This document shows positions 1 through 11,290 of a stretch of 64,000 nucleotides of DNA, one piece after another (the first letter of the stretch is position 1; every line of letters begins with the position of its first letter). The DNA is taken from contig OY856409.1 in assembly GCA_963693085.1 (NCBI GenBank), forward strand, positions 240,255,058-240,319,057. The letters are read 5' to 3'. The DNA comes from Alisma plantago-aquatica (taxonomy: Eukaryota; Streptophyta; Magnoliopsida; Alismatales; Alismataceae). The translations under genes and the position numbers were made by a program. The notes beneath the pieces were generated by a model, which was given only the letters and a program-made list of their open reading frames with translations, made no database searches and was not told the origin of the DNA.

Positions 1-1
1 T

Positions 2-1520
2 GACCACTCCGCCATACGATATCTAATTCAGAAGCAAGACACAAAACCCATACTTATCCGCTGGGTGTTGATGCTTTAGGAATTTGATTTGGAAATCAGA
101 GACAAAAGTGGAGTGGAAAACGTCGTCGCTGATCATCTCAGCCGCATTGAAGTCGAAGATTATGATAAAGTACTTATCTGAGACTCCCTCCCTGATGACC
201 AGCTAATGAAAATTTCCACCGGATTCCCCTGGTATGCTGACATAGTGAACTATCTGGCTACAGGAATCATACACCCTTCCGCCTCTCACCATGACAAAAA
301 GAAATTCATCCACAATGTTAAACAATACTACTGGGATGAACCTTATCTCTTTCACCTATGTGAAGAGACTTTTATGTCATTGCCTACCGGAAGAAGAGAT
401 TACTCTTGTCTTAGAACATTCTCATTTTGGCCCCACTGGGGGACACATGAGTTCGAAAAAGACCGCTATGAAAGTTCTACAATCGGGTTTCTTTTGGCCA
501 ACGATAGTAAGAGATTCCCATGATTTTGTAAAATCATGCACTAAATGTCAACTTTCTGGCGGCATAACTAAAAGGAATGAAATGCCCCTCACTATGTGGC
601 AAGAGATCGAACTTTTGGATGAATGGGGGATAGACTACATGGGTCCCTTCCCCTCTTCATACAGATTTTCTTACATATTGGTTGTTGTGGATTATGTCTC
701 GAAATGGGTAGAAGCTATACCCACAGTTTCCAGTGATTCCAAACCAGTCATTAAGATGTTTAAAGATATCATTTTTCCCAGATTTGGAGTCCCCCAAACT
801 ATCATATCCGACGGAGGTACCCATTTTCTAGAACGAAGCTTCAAAGCCCTCTTAAAGAAATATGGAGTCAACCATAAAGTTGCCACGCCTTACCATCCAC
901 AAACTAATGGCCAGGTCGAAGTTTCGAATAGACAACTGAAGGCAATCTTACAGAAAACCGTCAATAGACACTGTACCGACTGGTCCACCAAGCTTCCCGA
1001 TGCCCTTTGGGCTTACCGCACAGCTTATAAAACACTGATTGGAACAACCCCGTTCCGTATGGTATATGGGAAATCATGTCATCTTCCAGTTGAAATGGAA
1101 CATAAGGCTTGGTGGGCCATTAAACAACTGAATTTTGATTTTAAAAGTGCCGGAGAAAACAGACAACTCCAGCTACAAGAAATAGAGGAGCTCAGAATGA
1201 CCGCATACCAAAGTGCCAGGATTTACAAAGAACAAACCAAGTTGTGGCATGATGGTCATCTAAAAAGAAAAGACATCACCATTGGAGACAAAGTCCTTCT
1301 TTTCAACTCCAGACTCAAAATGTTCTTCGGGAAACTTCGTACAAAGTGGTCTGGGCCTTTTACCATCAAGCACATATACCCGACTGGAGCCATCATAATT
1401 GTTGACGACAATGGAGGAGAAAGGATAGTCAATGGCCATAGATTGAAAAAATACTATACTCCAACCGACAAAATTCTGAGACAGACTATTGAGATCAGAG
1501 ACCCCATAGCATCACCATAA
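2..1520 (+). pseudogene. Athila-like pol: RNase H tail and integrase (broken)
   Basis: The frame from base 2 reads the end of RNase H, with the motif ADHLSRIE near 132-155 that closes this domain in gypsy elements. It is interrupted by stops TAG at 77-79 and TGA at 179-181. The reading moves to another frame between about 345 and 380, so there is a small indel there. The integrase then runs unbroken to 1520. It shows the HHCC zinc finger ([11 protein letters not shown] and CTKCQ, 414-552) and the DDE core: D in GIDYMGPF near 630-650, D in IISDGGTHF near 803-830, E in [11 protein letters not shown] near 909-940. The C-terminal part has the [10 protein letters not shown] and KWSGPF segments usual for Athila or Tat integrases. 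The product would insert element cDNA into chromosomes, but the upstream breaks make this copy inactive. Confidence 0.85.
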
Positions 1521-1725
1521 CAAAATCAAAACTTTGTCGAGCCAGCGACATAAAACCCAGACGCTACTTGGGAGGCAACCCAAGATATGAGTATCACCGT
1601 TTATCTTTGTTTTTTTGTTTCCTTTGTTTAACTTAGGTTTATCATCTTTAATCTAAAAATATAAAATTCACATAAACAACCAAAACAAACATAAAAATAT
1701 AAAAATAAAAAATGTAAACCATCTT

Positions 1726-1852
1726 AAACGGTTTCGAAACTGTTTCGAGCCAAACGGTCCTAAAACCGTTTGGAGCCAAATGGTCTTGAAACCGTTTGGA
1801 GCCAAACGGTCCTGAAACCGTTTGGAGACCAAACAGTCTCAAACCATTTGAC
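1726..1852. repeat. AACGGT/ACCGTT dyad cluster, left
   Basis: Several short inverted repeats pair AAACGGT with ACCGTTT across 5-8 bases, for example GGAGCCAAACGGTCC next to AAACCGTTTGG. Variants such as AAATGGT and ACCATTT differ by single C-to-T or G-to-A changes at the CG. The same motif appears in the LTRs of elements A and B elsewhere in the window. Confidence 0.8.
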
Positions 1853-1884
1853 CCTGGGAATTTGTGAAGTCAACCCCTGAATCT

Positions 1885-1892
1885 TATAAATA
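1885..1892 (+). promoter_or_regulatory. TATA-like box in the spacer
   Basis: TATAAATA lies between the left dyad cluster and the C-rich stretch, with a pyrimidine-rich run (1902-1925) just downstream, as at many plant start sites. Whether transcription starts here cannot be judged from sequence alone. Confidence 0.35.
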
Positions 1893-1948
1893 TAACCCTA
1901 CCCCCTCTCCTTCTTCTTTCTTTTGATTCTCGAACCCTCTAAACCCTC

Positions 1949-2302
1949 GTGAGCATTGTTTCATCTCCTCCATTCTCGCTCCCGCGCAACTCACGACGCT
2001 GGTTCTCTTTGCCACCATCATTGACGCTTCTGTGCATCTTCACGACCTCTGCACCATCATTTCCGGCGTATGTTGCCTCGTCGTCGTCATCATCACCTGC
2101 ACAGCAAGGTAGACCTACGCCACTGCCACCGCCGGCACCTCCGTCATCACGTAGCTCTCCGTTTTTACCGTCGTCGATGCCTACGACACCGACGCGCTTC
2201 CCTTTTATGACGATGCACGCGTCGTCACTTTCTTCCACCTTTTCCACCGATTCTACCACCATCCACTGCGCCCCCGACGTTCCACCTTCCAAACGGTCTT
2301 GA
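1949..2302 (+). other. Low-complexity Ser/Pro-rich open frame, probably non-coding
   Basis: The stretch is open for 117 codons and rich in Ser, Pro and Thr, but has no ATG at its head and is equally open on the minus strand. It matches no domain I recognise. The openness is probably a by-product of C-rich, stop-poor composition. It sits between two AACGGT dyad clusters, so it may be a separate short insertion or just part of the element's spacer. Confidence 0.4.
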
Positions 2303-2425
2303 AACCATTTGGAGCCAAATGGTCCTGAAACCGTTTGGAGCTAAACGGTCCAGAAACCATTTGGCGCCAAACTGCCATGAAACCACTTGGATCCAAACGG
2401 TCTTAAAACCGTTTGGTCTTACAAA
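2284..2425. repeat. AACGGT/ACCGTT dyad cluster, right
   Basis: This is the second cluster of the motif seen at 1726-1852, with runs such as CCAAACGGTC and GAAACCGTTTGGAGC and CpG-decayed versions. With the left cluster it brackets the TATA-like box and the C-rich stretch. Confidence 0.8.
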
Positions 2426-2552
2426 TCATTTGAATTCTATTAAAACCTAAAAACATTAACACTTACATAACGTAAACTTCTCTTTTAATATACTTGATAT
2501 CTTTGCAAATCCAAACCATCTTAACACAAGATTTTATGCAAAATTTCCAGAT

Positions 2553-4012
2553 ATGGTCAGAACCTCCGACGAACCGCACTGGACAACAGAGCAACTGATG
2601 GAAAACCGCGCCAGGCTCTAGAAGATCATAGATACTTATGAAAAGACTGGACAGATCCCACCAAAGGTCAACATGATAGCGGTCATGTGTGAAATTGACC
2701 GCATCAACAAATTTCTAGCCGAGGAGCCTGAAGAAGAAGTGGAAGAAATCTCTTCCGGTGATGAAGGCTCTGAATACGAGCCAAACTCCAAGGAAGAATC
2801 CCCAACCAAAAGGTCCAAGGGGAAACGAAAGGTCCAGGAAACTGCAACCGAACAACCCATAAAAAATGGGTAAGGAAGCAGGTCCACCCCGCTACTACTA
2901 GGGAACAAACCCTGGCAGGATATATCCCGTCAACTGCTACCACCACCCCCACTACCACTCCTGCCACCACCATTACTCCTGTCTTCTCTGTCATCACCAC
3001 CACCGCACTACCACCAGAAAACCTTTTCATCCACACCATCCCATCCATCGACAAAACTTTAAAACCAACAAAATACGTTTGCTTAAACGTACTAATTAAG
3101 ATGGGGATATATGGCTGAATCCTCACCCTGCTCGATAACACAAATCTCTCAAGAATTTTCTTTGTCCCTGAGATCTCATACATCGAGCCCACAACAGAAT
3201 TCTTTACACATCTCAACAAATAAGTTGTGGACATTATGGACAAAGCACGGGACGGAGGTGACTGCAGGCTGGTCACCAAACTTTTCGATCACAAGGTTGT
3301 CATAACAGAAAACTTATTGAACGAAATCTTCATAGACAGACATGAGCAGCTAAAAAAGGCCAAAGTTGTTAGTACGGAGAGCTCCCAGTTCAATAGACAC
3401 AACTTTTGGAAATCCCTAACAGGGATCCCAAATGATGAGGCGAACACCTGCAAGGCCTCCAATATTCATTCTGGGTTAGTGCGCACGCTTCACAAAATCC
3501 TCACCAGTGCGCTCTAACCCAAAACAGAGGGAGGGAATGTTATCACCGCTGATCTTTTTATTTTGTGGTCCATCCTACATGGGAAATCGATAAACATTGA
3601 GTGCCACATGATATAAAAGTTTTCAGCATACACCTTAGGAAAAGAAATCTGAAGGGGCAGACACATAACTTCCATTCTTAAATATCTCAAGATGGAAAGA
3701 TTACTCCCTCGGTGCACACAAATCAAGGGCGACATCCTTACCAACGAGCAAACTTTGAAGAACTCTTACATTATCAAAGAAAAGGATGTGAAATTACACT
3801 ACATTTTCTACCCTACAGTAAGATCCTCCAGAACTCTGCTACCACTTCTGGAGCCAGTAGATTACGACAAGGAAAAATTACTCTTTACTGACGAAGAGCT
3901 TACCAAAATCTTAACTTCGGTCAAAGTACAACAGAAGAAGACCAAAGCGGGCCAGACAGAGCTTAGTATCACCGCCCCAACAACTAGGGTAACAAAAATA
4001 CCAATAAAATGA
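2553..4012 (+). pseudogene. Env-like ORF of the Athila-like element, N-terminal and core part
   Basis: A reading frame opens at ATG 2553 (MVRTSDEPHW) and is broken by a stop at 2620, many later stops and frame changes. The N-terminal part carries an acidic cluster (EEPEEEVEEISSGDEGSEYE, about 2718-2777) followed by Lys/Arg-rich sequence. The core (about 3100-3950) can be read in pieces: FVPEISYIEPT near 3163, the TENLLNEIF segment near 3306, EGGNVITADLFILW near 3527-3568 and KEKDVKLHYIFYP near 3780. This layout matches the ORF found after pol in Athila elements (ATHILA ORF-1 or 'putative plant transposon protein'), whose function is not known. I see no clear signal peptide or membrane segment, so 'env-like' refers to position only. 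Confidence 0.6.
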
Positions 4013-4051
4013 CCATCTAAGGCACGTTTACAACCACAACAGCTGTCAGGG

Positions 4052-4447
4052 ATGCCAACATCAAAGCTAAATCCTGAGACAGAACACCCCCACCCCGATG
4101 ACCTCATCAATACCTCATCATTAGACTCATTCATCATAAGCCTAAATGATGAGCTCGCCCCCACCACTACTCCTACAACACTACCATCCACTACTATCCA
4201 ACCATCTACCACCCTCCCACCTTTCTCCACAACAATCCCAACAATAATTCTTTTCCCCACATCCACACCTCCACCCACATCTTCCACCTCAACCTTTTTC
4301 CCTTCGGGTATCCCATTCTCCACTCCAACACCCGAATTCCCCTCCTCCGCCCCCATCTCCACCCTATTCCCCTCAACATTTTCGGTCCCACCATTCTCAC
4401 CGGGAATGTCACCATTTTTTTCTGCCACCACCCGACACCGCTGGTGA
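4052..4447 (+). pseudogene. Env-like ORF, Pro/Thr/Ser-rich linker
   Basis: This open stretch of about 130 codons follows the core after an in-frame stop at 4010-4012. It is dominated by Pro, Thr and Ser with repeated TPTTLPSTT-like runs and ends in PFFSATTRHRW. It looks like a flexible, possibly disordered linker between the core and the coiled-coil tail. Independent coding status is unlikely; it reads as one segment of the same decayed protein. Confidence 0.5.
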
Positions 4448-4869
4448 CTCCATCTACAGTCACCACGCAGGTTGTGGGACCATCAACAGTGTCTCATTCG
4501 CAAGACACTTCCACCTTGACCCCAACCACCCCACCCTTCCGCATCTGGGGTCCCTTTTACAAATGTCGGTGAGGAATTCAGACATCAATTCGACGCTATT
4601 TGAAACCTCCTCACCGACCCTTCTAATATTTTACAATCTATTTTTTCTTGTGTGTAGGGTATAACTACACAGGTCGCCAAGATTGATGAGCAAAACTGTG
4701 CCCTTCCAGGCATCCTCTCAAGCATCCACCAATAGCAGAAAGCAGCATCCATGAAAGTTGAACGCAGCGACAACCGCCTGCACCAACTTCCACAGTTGGT
4801 GCTTGAAGTGAAACGCTAGCAGGGCGATTTGGTCAAGCAAGTCAACAGGATTTCTACGCAAATCAACCA

Positions 4870-5895
4870 TTGCCAGAAACTTTGCATGAGCTTAAGGAGC
4901 AACAAACTGCTCTAAGCACGTGCTTGGATGACATCAACACCACCCTCACACAACTCAATAACCGCCAAGAGGAGTCATCCAACAATGAAATCAACCAACT
5001 GATAACTCAAGTTATAGACCTCTCTGCACGACTCCTCTCCGCCGAGGCTTATTATTCAGATCTCAAAGAAACTCACGACGCACTACTTCAAACACACGAG
5101 CATGTGCAAGTGGCTTTCGACAAACTATAAGCACTCCACAAGCAGTGCAAGAAGCCTCCACAAAAGAAGACAACAGATAAGGTGGCAGATGAAGAAGATG
5201 ATGAAGAAGAAAATGAAGATTAGGATTCTGACTCCTCGGCTGACTCCAACAATAGCACCTCCTCAGACGATAAATCTGACGACCCAGAAAATTCTGGGGA
5301 GGGCCCCAGCCAAGGAGCTGCACCAAAACAATAGAAAGATCACCACGAAGGTGATAAAGATCCCAAATCCCCTACTCACAATGAAAACGTTAATATGTCA
5401 TATGGGGATCAATTTCTTGACTATTCTGTAATGGGATCTCTGGGGGAAACTGCCAAAGAAGTAGCTTTTGTTGAGTTCCAACAATGTTTATTCGGAACCA
5501 GCACGAGTCAACAACAAGCAACACCAGCTCAACATTTCTCTGCACCAGAACAATCGGTGCCTTTTCCCCCAGAACAGGCAGAATTAGAAAGAGTCAATTT
5601 AGATACAGATGAAGATCTCGAATCTGCTTCTGATTCAGATAAAGATGAAGATCTGCAACACTACATCAATGATTTGGAGTAGACTTCTCCCCACCATCCA
5701 CAAGAGCTGCCCCCGCCACCACCGCTACCTCACAAGATGCACGATCTAGATATGGCGGCCATCTCTACTCTAGATGCTCGAGATATCTTCATCCTAAACA
5801 CTATAGTAGATGATGCTAAAGAAGGGGGCGATGTTATCTACCATAATACAAAGACCCGCTACCCATGTTTTCATTTCATGAAATGTAATCCATAG
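4870..5895 (+). pseudogene. Env-like ORF, coiled-coil and acidic C-terminal part
   Basis: At 4870-5130 the reading frame is Leu/Glu/Gln-rich with heptad spacing (LHELKEQQTALSTCLDDINT and further), consistent with a coiled coil. A Lys- and acid-rich stretch follows, then 5395-5682 with an acidic tail (DTDEDLESASDSDKDEDLQ). After the TAG at 5680-5682 the same frame stays open to 5895 with a proline run (PPPPPLPHK) and LDARDIFILNTIVDDAKEGG, so the ancestral protein probably extended this far. A coiled-coil and acidic end following the core is common in Athila-type ORFs. Function is unknown. Confidence 0.5.
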
Positions 5896-6718
5896 TTTTC
5901 AATAGAGATATACTTTCTTTTCAGTTCAACATCAATCGTTTAATGAATGATTGATCACCAACTTGTGTTACCTTTTATCTTTTAGTATGAATTGTTTACG
6001 TTTGTACTATTAGATTCGAATCTCGATTGAATGTTGGTTCTTGATGCATGTATCCACCATGCATCTGTTTCGGTATCTAGGAGTGTTTCTCAAGAAGTGG
6101 AGTAAACTCACTTCCATCGTTGTACTTTCATACTATGAAATGGAATCAGTTGACGTATGAAAGTACAACCTTGATAAGTTGAGGAACACACTTTGCGAAG
6201 GGAATGATGTAAAGTAAGTGACCATTCGTTCGGGGATGGTTGTCATTGCAACATTCCCACACTTCTCGTAGTTAGTTCTTCGAAAGGAAACTAAATCTAC
6301 AAAGATACTAACTGTTTAGACTCTTATTGCAGGTTATGTTTCTATGTTGCATGTTTTGATCCATGTGTAGTGGTGGTGAAAGTCGATCACATCCTAGTGG
6401 TTTCTTGTCATTGTTTACAACCTTAAATTTACTTTCTTGCTTTGTTTTACTTGCACTTAGTTGAAACAACCAAACCAACTTTTTGATCTAGATACCAAGT
6501 TTTAAGAGATTAACTGAAATTCTAACATTTTCTATCTTGTTGCTCCCAACAAGACCGTTGTCCTGTGGATTCGACCCTTAACTATACTATAATAAGACTT
6601 CCACATATCCTAGCATACGTGGGTGGAGTTCTCAATATATAAGCAAGGATAAACCTAAAGGCTTACTATCTTTAGGATTTTTATTGGTGCATGCAAATTC
6701 CACGCGAGTGGAAGCTCC
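5832..6718 (+). repeat. Probable 3' LTR of the Athila-like element
   Basis: A purine run (AAAGAAGGGGGCGA, 5818-5831) directly precedes a TG, as expected for a polypurine tract and LTR start. Near 6561-6580 the sequence CCTGTGGATTCGACCC resembles the U5 part of Athila/Tat LTRs; the antisense Athila-like LTR at 53316-54928 carries a similar CCTGTGGGATCGACCC. No second LTR copy is in the window, so both ends are guesses, and the env-like frame stays open 60 bases past the proposed start. The U5-like part could instead belong to the copia element to the right. Confidence 0.35.
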
Positions 6719-8164
6719 ATCAGGTATCAAAGGCACATCAACGTACTATATTTTAGGATAAATTGATATGATCAGATTTTGGTTTTATCGTCATTTATTT
6801 ATTGCATATGATGAGCATATTTAAAATGACTAATGTGGATATCTGACTAAATACCACATGCGACCACAAACTAATATACATATATGATATGGTATATATG
6901 CAATTGATACGCGTCACCCTAAAATGGTTTTGATGGTGGACGTGTAGCATGGTTATGGCCTATAAACCCTATGTGTGCTTGGTTTGTTATGGTTGTTTGC
7001 ATACCAATTCTCTACCTTCTATTCGACATGTAACTCAAGATAACTTGAGATCCTTTCTCTTCTACCTTTGATCCCCTTGAATGCAACTTGAGGTTTCCCA
7101 AGGATTATGTAAAAGTAGGATAGTTTATTTTATGTTACATCAAAGAAGAAGATGCTCAACACCATATGAGCCAACTACCTGGAGGACCAAGGAGGATTGC
7201 GATGGAGCTGGATCGACCAGCTGATGGCCCAACCTCTTATTGGAGGTGTCCAGACATCGGAGGCCAGACCGAGCAATCAACTAGCCACGAGGCAAGCCGA
7301 TCGTGTCATAGGATAAGCCAATCAACCCGGAATGGTTCAAGCATAAAGATATTCATCAAAAATAGGTTGCAAATGATGTAGACCTTAGATCACTTTAATT
7401 CCTTGTGGCTCCAAGGAATTACAATAGGATGGCCATAATCATCACTTTTATCGATATTGCATGTTTTTCGTTGTGGTTATAACATGTATATGATACATAC
7501 TATAATAATGTGGTGATTGGATATGTATATGTATATAAATACCAAACCCATCAATATAAATATTAAGTTTAAGATGTCTTCCAAAAGCATCACACATGAA
7601 AAACTTGATCAACTAAGTCTTGGCACACCCTAGTGTGGTGCACCGTCTATCTCGTGGAAGTGTGATGGTGAATATGTGGGTCTGCCCTAGCAGGGTGCAT
7701 ATTCATTGTGTTGGTGTTTGGGTTGAACTTAACTAGGTGACCTTGATCGGATCAAGCACCTTCAGGCATGGATATGTACATGACAAAGAGTTGTGCATGA
7801 CATCTATCAAGAGGTTCATAAGATGCAATTGGATAAAGTTGCCTACTTGAAAGAATCTAGTTGTGAGTGACAGCCCTAGCTAGTCCATGACTTAGAGGAA
7901 ATCAGGATCTTGCCCACTAGAAGGTTGTACGCTGCAATCTTCCAAATTGATACACGAGGGTTATCAATTTGAACAAAATAGTGGGAGCGATAATTAATTA
8001 AAGGCCTAATTAATATCGTCAAATTTATCAAATGAAACAAATAAAAAATTATTTTGTAAAGTTGCAAAATTCTTTTATAGAATCCAAATGACAAACACAA
8101 ATACATTATTGTTGTGATTAGTTCATAAACGGGATAAACTTCAAATCTAGTTTCGGACCTTTCA
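6719..8164 (+). other. Copia leader or flank with no recognisable gene
   Basis: About 1.4 kb of AT-rich sequence with no domain I can read. It includes an open frame at 7166-7381 with no resemblance to anything I know, and alternating TA/CA steps near 6880-6900 and 7500-7545. It sits where the 5' untranslated leader and gag N-terminus of the copia element would be. Confidence 0.45.
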
Positions 8165-8660
8165 GAAGTATTCTCAATGGTGAGTGTAAACACTAAAGTC
8201 CTTGAAAGACCAGAGCCAGTGGAAGCACTCCAAATGCGCCTAAGGCTAACATTGGATGCTTACTTCAAGTATGCCAATGATGCCAAAGACATCAAGAACC
8301 TTATGCTGAGCTATATGAACTATGAGTTGCATAAATATCTTGAAGCATGGCCATTCTTGAGATGGTTATACATCTTAAAAATCATGTAAAGCATGAAAGG
8401 TATAATGTCTTCAAAGTGATTTTTCGATATAATCAGACATATGGAGATCTAGTATAATCTCATATGCTCAATATGATTGTGCAAATAGATTAACTATGAT
8501 TTCTGATAGGTCAAGAGTTGACCAAACATGTGATTCTACAATCGTTGTGTGAATCATATAGCCAGTTTATCAAATGTTGAGAAACTTGGCCAAACCACTG
8601 TCTAAAGTGATTGGAATGTTGATGCCAAAGCATGAATGAAGAAAGGGAAAAACCAATGAT
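8165..8660 (+). pseudogene. Copia gag remnant
   Basis: ATG 8177 starts a 70-codon stretch with DAYFKYANDAKDIKNLMLSY and MNYELHKYLE, matching the copia gag (UBN2/Retrotran_gag) pattern in which 'LM L xxM xx EL xK xx E' precedes the helix around the nucleocapsid. The frame stops at 8387, and beyond it only scattered similarity survives to about 8600. Gag would form the cytoplasmic particle; this copy cannot. Confidence 0.55.
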
Positions 8661-8879
8661 AATGATCAGCAAAGTGAAATCCATAGAATAAAGTAAGGTA
8701 AAGAAGTAATCTAAAATCCAATCTTAGGTCCAAGTCTTCATCACTCAAGATATGGAGAGAGGTAAGTAGGAAAGGGAAATAACCTCTTTATAGAGGATCT
8801 CAGGAAGATGGTAGAGATAGAGATCTCTATTTCAGGACCTGAGAGGAAGTAAGATTGATACTATGCAGAGAAAGAGTTT

Positions 8880-9570
8880 CTACCATTATAGTTACATTAA
8901 GACATTCATGGACATGTAATAGAATTAGTGAATTTCTATTATATACCTGCCATCAATAAAATTGTCATACATCTTGTATGGACAAGAGTGTTATGGACTG
9001 ATGTTTCATTTGAAAGATATGATCTTTGATGGAAATGCCTATGTCTCACTAACTATACTTGATAGTTAAAGAGACAAATATGTGTGACACATGTAATGAA
9101 TGACATGATAACTCAAACTTGAATTCCTATAGCGATGTCATCTAGAGCGCATAAATGGGATTGAATTTCTGGAATCCATATGATGACTCCTTTGGTTGTT
9201 CAACCAATAGAGACATATGAATCTCATTCATTTTGCAATATGACAAAGGTTCTTCACTAGATGTATAGGGGGAACAATGATTCTATTAAGGATTATACAT
9301 ATTGATGTATATAGACATTTTAGAATAAATGCTAAAGGTATTCAATAGTACTTCAATATATTTAATGATGACCTCAGTAAATATGGTAGTTTGTATCTAA
9401 TAAAATACAAACATGAATCTCTTGAAGTGTTCAAGGAGATCATAAATGAAGTACATAACAAACTTGGTATAAGTATTAAATTTCGATATGAACGATATGG
9501 AAATACTTTGAACGAAGAGTTTGAGAACCTTTTGGAAGATCATGATAATATATCATGATGGACTCCACAA
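8880..9570 (+). pseudogene. Copia integrase remnant
   Basis: Fragments of the GAG-pre-integrase zinc-finger region can be read around 9150-9265 (a MTK-like piece near 9240). The clearest part is 9365-9550, which reads DDLSKYGSLYLIKYKHESLE followed by VFKEIINEVHNKLGISIKF and EEFENLLEDHD. This is the copia integrase core between its first and second catalytic Asp. The segment expected to carry the second Asp reads RYERYGNTLNEEF, so that Asp is lost. Many stops flank it. Confidence 0.65.
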
Positions 9571-9839
9571 GAAACACAATGATAGTGTATCATGAGAAGA
9601 GTATCAGAAAGAAGGAATCACACCTTGATAAGTTAGAGTGTGAATACCAGTCAAAACTTCAAATTTCCTTTTGGGCACATGCTTAACATTGGGAATAAAG
9701 AGAATCACAAAATGTTGTGGAATCTCAAAGTTCCTTAAGTAACACACAGAACTAATGGTTCTGGTATAACATGCCTAGAGCTTGAATGATATATGATATC
9801 TTATGGACAAGAAGGTGGTGAGTAGATCATATGATGAGT

Positions 9840-10450
9840 CAACAGTCTACCTAGAAACTAATGAGAGCCATAAATTGAGATATGGCTTGAAACCATGAAA
9901 TCCAAGATGAACTCCATGTACATCAATCAAGTATGACTTTGGTTGATCCACCTAAAGGGGTAAAACCCATAGGGTACTTTTGGGTCTTTCAGAAGAAGAC
10001 TGACATGGCGGGTAATTTGGTTGTAAAGAGTTGCTAACAAGTTCAAGGTGTTGAACATGATGATATCTTTTCAGCAGTTACCAAGGATAAATCCATCAGG
10101 ATAATGTTTTCTATTGTAGCTTAATGTGACTATGATATTTGGCATATGGATGTTAAAATTGCATTATTTAAATGAAATATTGTGTAAGATGTGTATGTAA
10201 CATAGCCTAAAAGGTTTTATAAATCCAATAATGCAAATAAAGTCTATAAAGCTGCATAGATCAATCTTTGGATCGAAGCAAGCACCTTAGAACTGGATCT
10301 TCAACTTGACAAGATAGTCAAAGAGTTTGACTTGAGTCAAAATGAAGATGCATTGCGTAATTACAAGAATTTAGTGGGAGCATATATATTCTAGATATTG
10401 ATGGGGAATATCATCCTTATACTACAAAATCTAGAAACAAAGTGAATTCT
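9840..10450 (+). pseudogene. Copia reverse transcriptase remnant
   Basis: Piecing across frames, the region reads the copia RT order: a MNSMYINQV-like start near 9905, DPPKGVKPIGYF near 9948, the KKTDMAGN segment near 9995, TKDKSIRIMFSIVA near 10083, the DIWHMDVKIALF segment near 10135, and the SIFGSKQAP segment near 10265, followed by FDKIVKEFDLSQNEDALRNY at 10305-10365. The YVDD catalytic box cannot be seen; the region where it should lie (about 10370-10420) is full of changes. Stops and indels occur throughout. Confidence 0.7.
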
Positions 10451-10699
10451 AAAGTTTTAAAGAAGCGACCTATGTGATAGGAATCAAGAAATATAGTGAT
10501 ATATCAAGCGGGCTTCTTGTCCTAGGAAAGAGAACATACCTTGGCTAGATGTTGAATGAGTTCATCATGATGATAGAAAACTTGTCCATGTTCCATGGAT
10601 TTAGTCTCTCAAAAGCCAAGTGTCCCAATTCTTATGAAGAATAAGGAACACATCAATAGATGCCATATGCATTCACAATTTGATCTATCATATATGAAC

Positions 10700-10900
10700 T
10701 CATCTCATTGTCTTGTATGTATTGGACATGACAAATAAAATATGAACTAATTATCTTGTATGTAATGGACATGACAAGAACAAATGAACTCATCATCTTG
10801 TATGTATTGGACATGACATGAAGATATGAAATCATCATCTTGTATGACAAGATGATATAAATTTCTAGTTTTCTCATATGTATTGGACATGACGAATGGA
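10700..10900 (+). repeat. 43-bp tandem repeat inside the copia pol remnant
   Basis: The string TCTTGTATGTATTGGACATG recurs with starts near 10711, 10754, 10796 and 10839 (steps of 43, 42 and 43), with a degenerate last copy near 10876. The copies are separated by ATGAACTCATCA-like sequence. It lies between the RT and RNase H remnants and probably arose by slippage or local duplication after the element died. Confidence 0.75.
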
Positions 10901-10924
10901 TATCTGTCGAACTCTAGTAAGAGT

Positions 10925-11290
10925 TACTGGAATACCATGAAGGACATATTTGTGTACTTGTGAAGTACTAAAAGGATTAGTTCTTTAGTTATGGTAATAA
11001 GGAAGAGTTGGGTGTAAAGAGTTACAACGATGCAAGCTTCCAAAATGACAAAATTGTGTTTTGACCGTAGAATAAGAATTGTTAGTTGGAAATGTTCCAA
11101 CATAAAACAATTGATTAAATCTACAATAAGAAGCTGAGTACCTTAGTGTTACGAACAGTGTAAAGGATATTATATGCACCTAGAACTTCATATGGATGAA
11201 CTTATGGGAGGTTCCAACCATTGGTGACTCAGTAGTAATATTGTGACAACAATGAAGCTATTGGTTAGGCAAAGGAATTTTAGATAACAT
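10925..11290 (+). pseudogene. Copia RNase H remnant
   Basis: Reading across frames gives HWNTMKDIFVYL near 10930, a TMQASKMTK piece near 11030, an EAEYLSV piece near 11133 and a Q-S-Y-W-LGK piece near 11250. This matches the end of copia pol, where HW(K)xxxxILxYL, YxDAD/SF and the TEAEYIA motif follow each other. The catalytic positions are largely destroyed. Confidence 0.6.

Larger units (their letters stand above)
1521..2552 (+). other. Spacer between pol and env-like ORF
   Basis: This kilobase carries no recognisable coding domain. It holds the post-pol block (1559-1590), two clusters of AACGGT/ACCGTT dyads (about 1726-1852 and 2284-2425), a TATA-like box at 1885 and a C-rich low-complexity stretch (1940-2283). 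The low-complexity stretch has no stop on either strand over 117 codons, but its plus frame begins with GTG rather than ATG. Confidence 0.6.
1..6718 (+). mobile_element. Athila-like Ty3/gypsy element, 3' part
   Basis: The window opens inside pol of a non-chromovirus gypsy element. In order it holds the RNase H tail, integrase, a non-coding spacer, a long broken env-like reading frame and a probable LTR. The integrase has no C-terminal chromodomain and is followed at 1559-1590 by a block with TTGGGAGGCAACCCAAG, which I recall as typical of Athila-type elements just after pol. The 5' half lies outside the window. The right end is set by LTR-like sequence running into sequence that resembles a degenerate primer site at about 6719, so it is uncertain. 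The Athila label is inference from integrase style, the post-pol block and the env-like ORF. Confidence 0.7.

Noticed and set aside
1949..2302. A Ser/Pro-rich protein gene
   Set aside because: There is no ATG at the start, the opposite strand is equally open and composition is low complexity.
4206..4466. Gly/Val/Trp-rich minus-strand proteins (also 3862-4431)
   Set aside because: They are the reverse complement of the Pro/Thr-rich linker of the env-like ORF.
7166..7381. A host gene between the Athila-like and copia elements
   Set aside because: The frame is short, has no recognisable domain and sits where a copia leader is expected.
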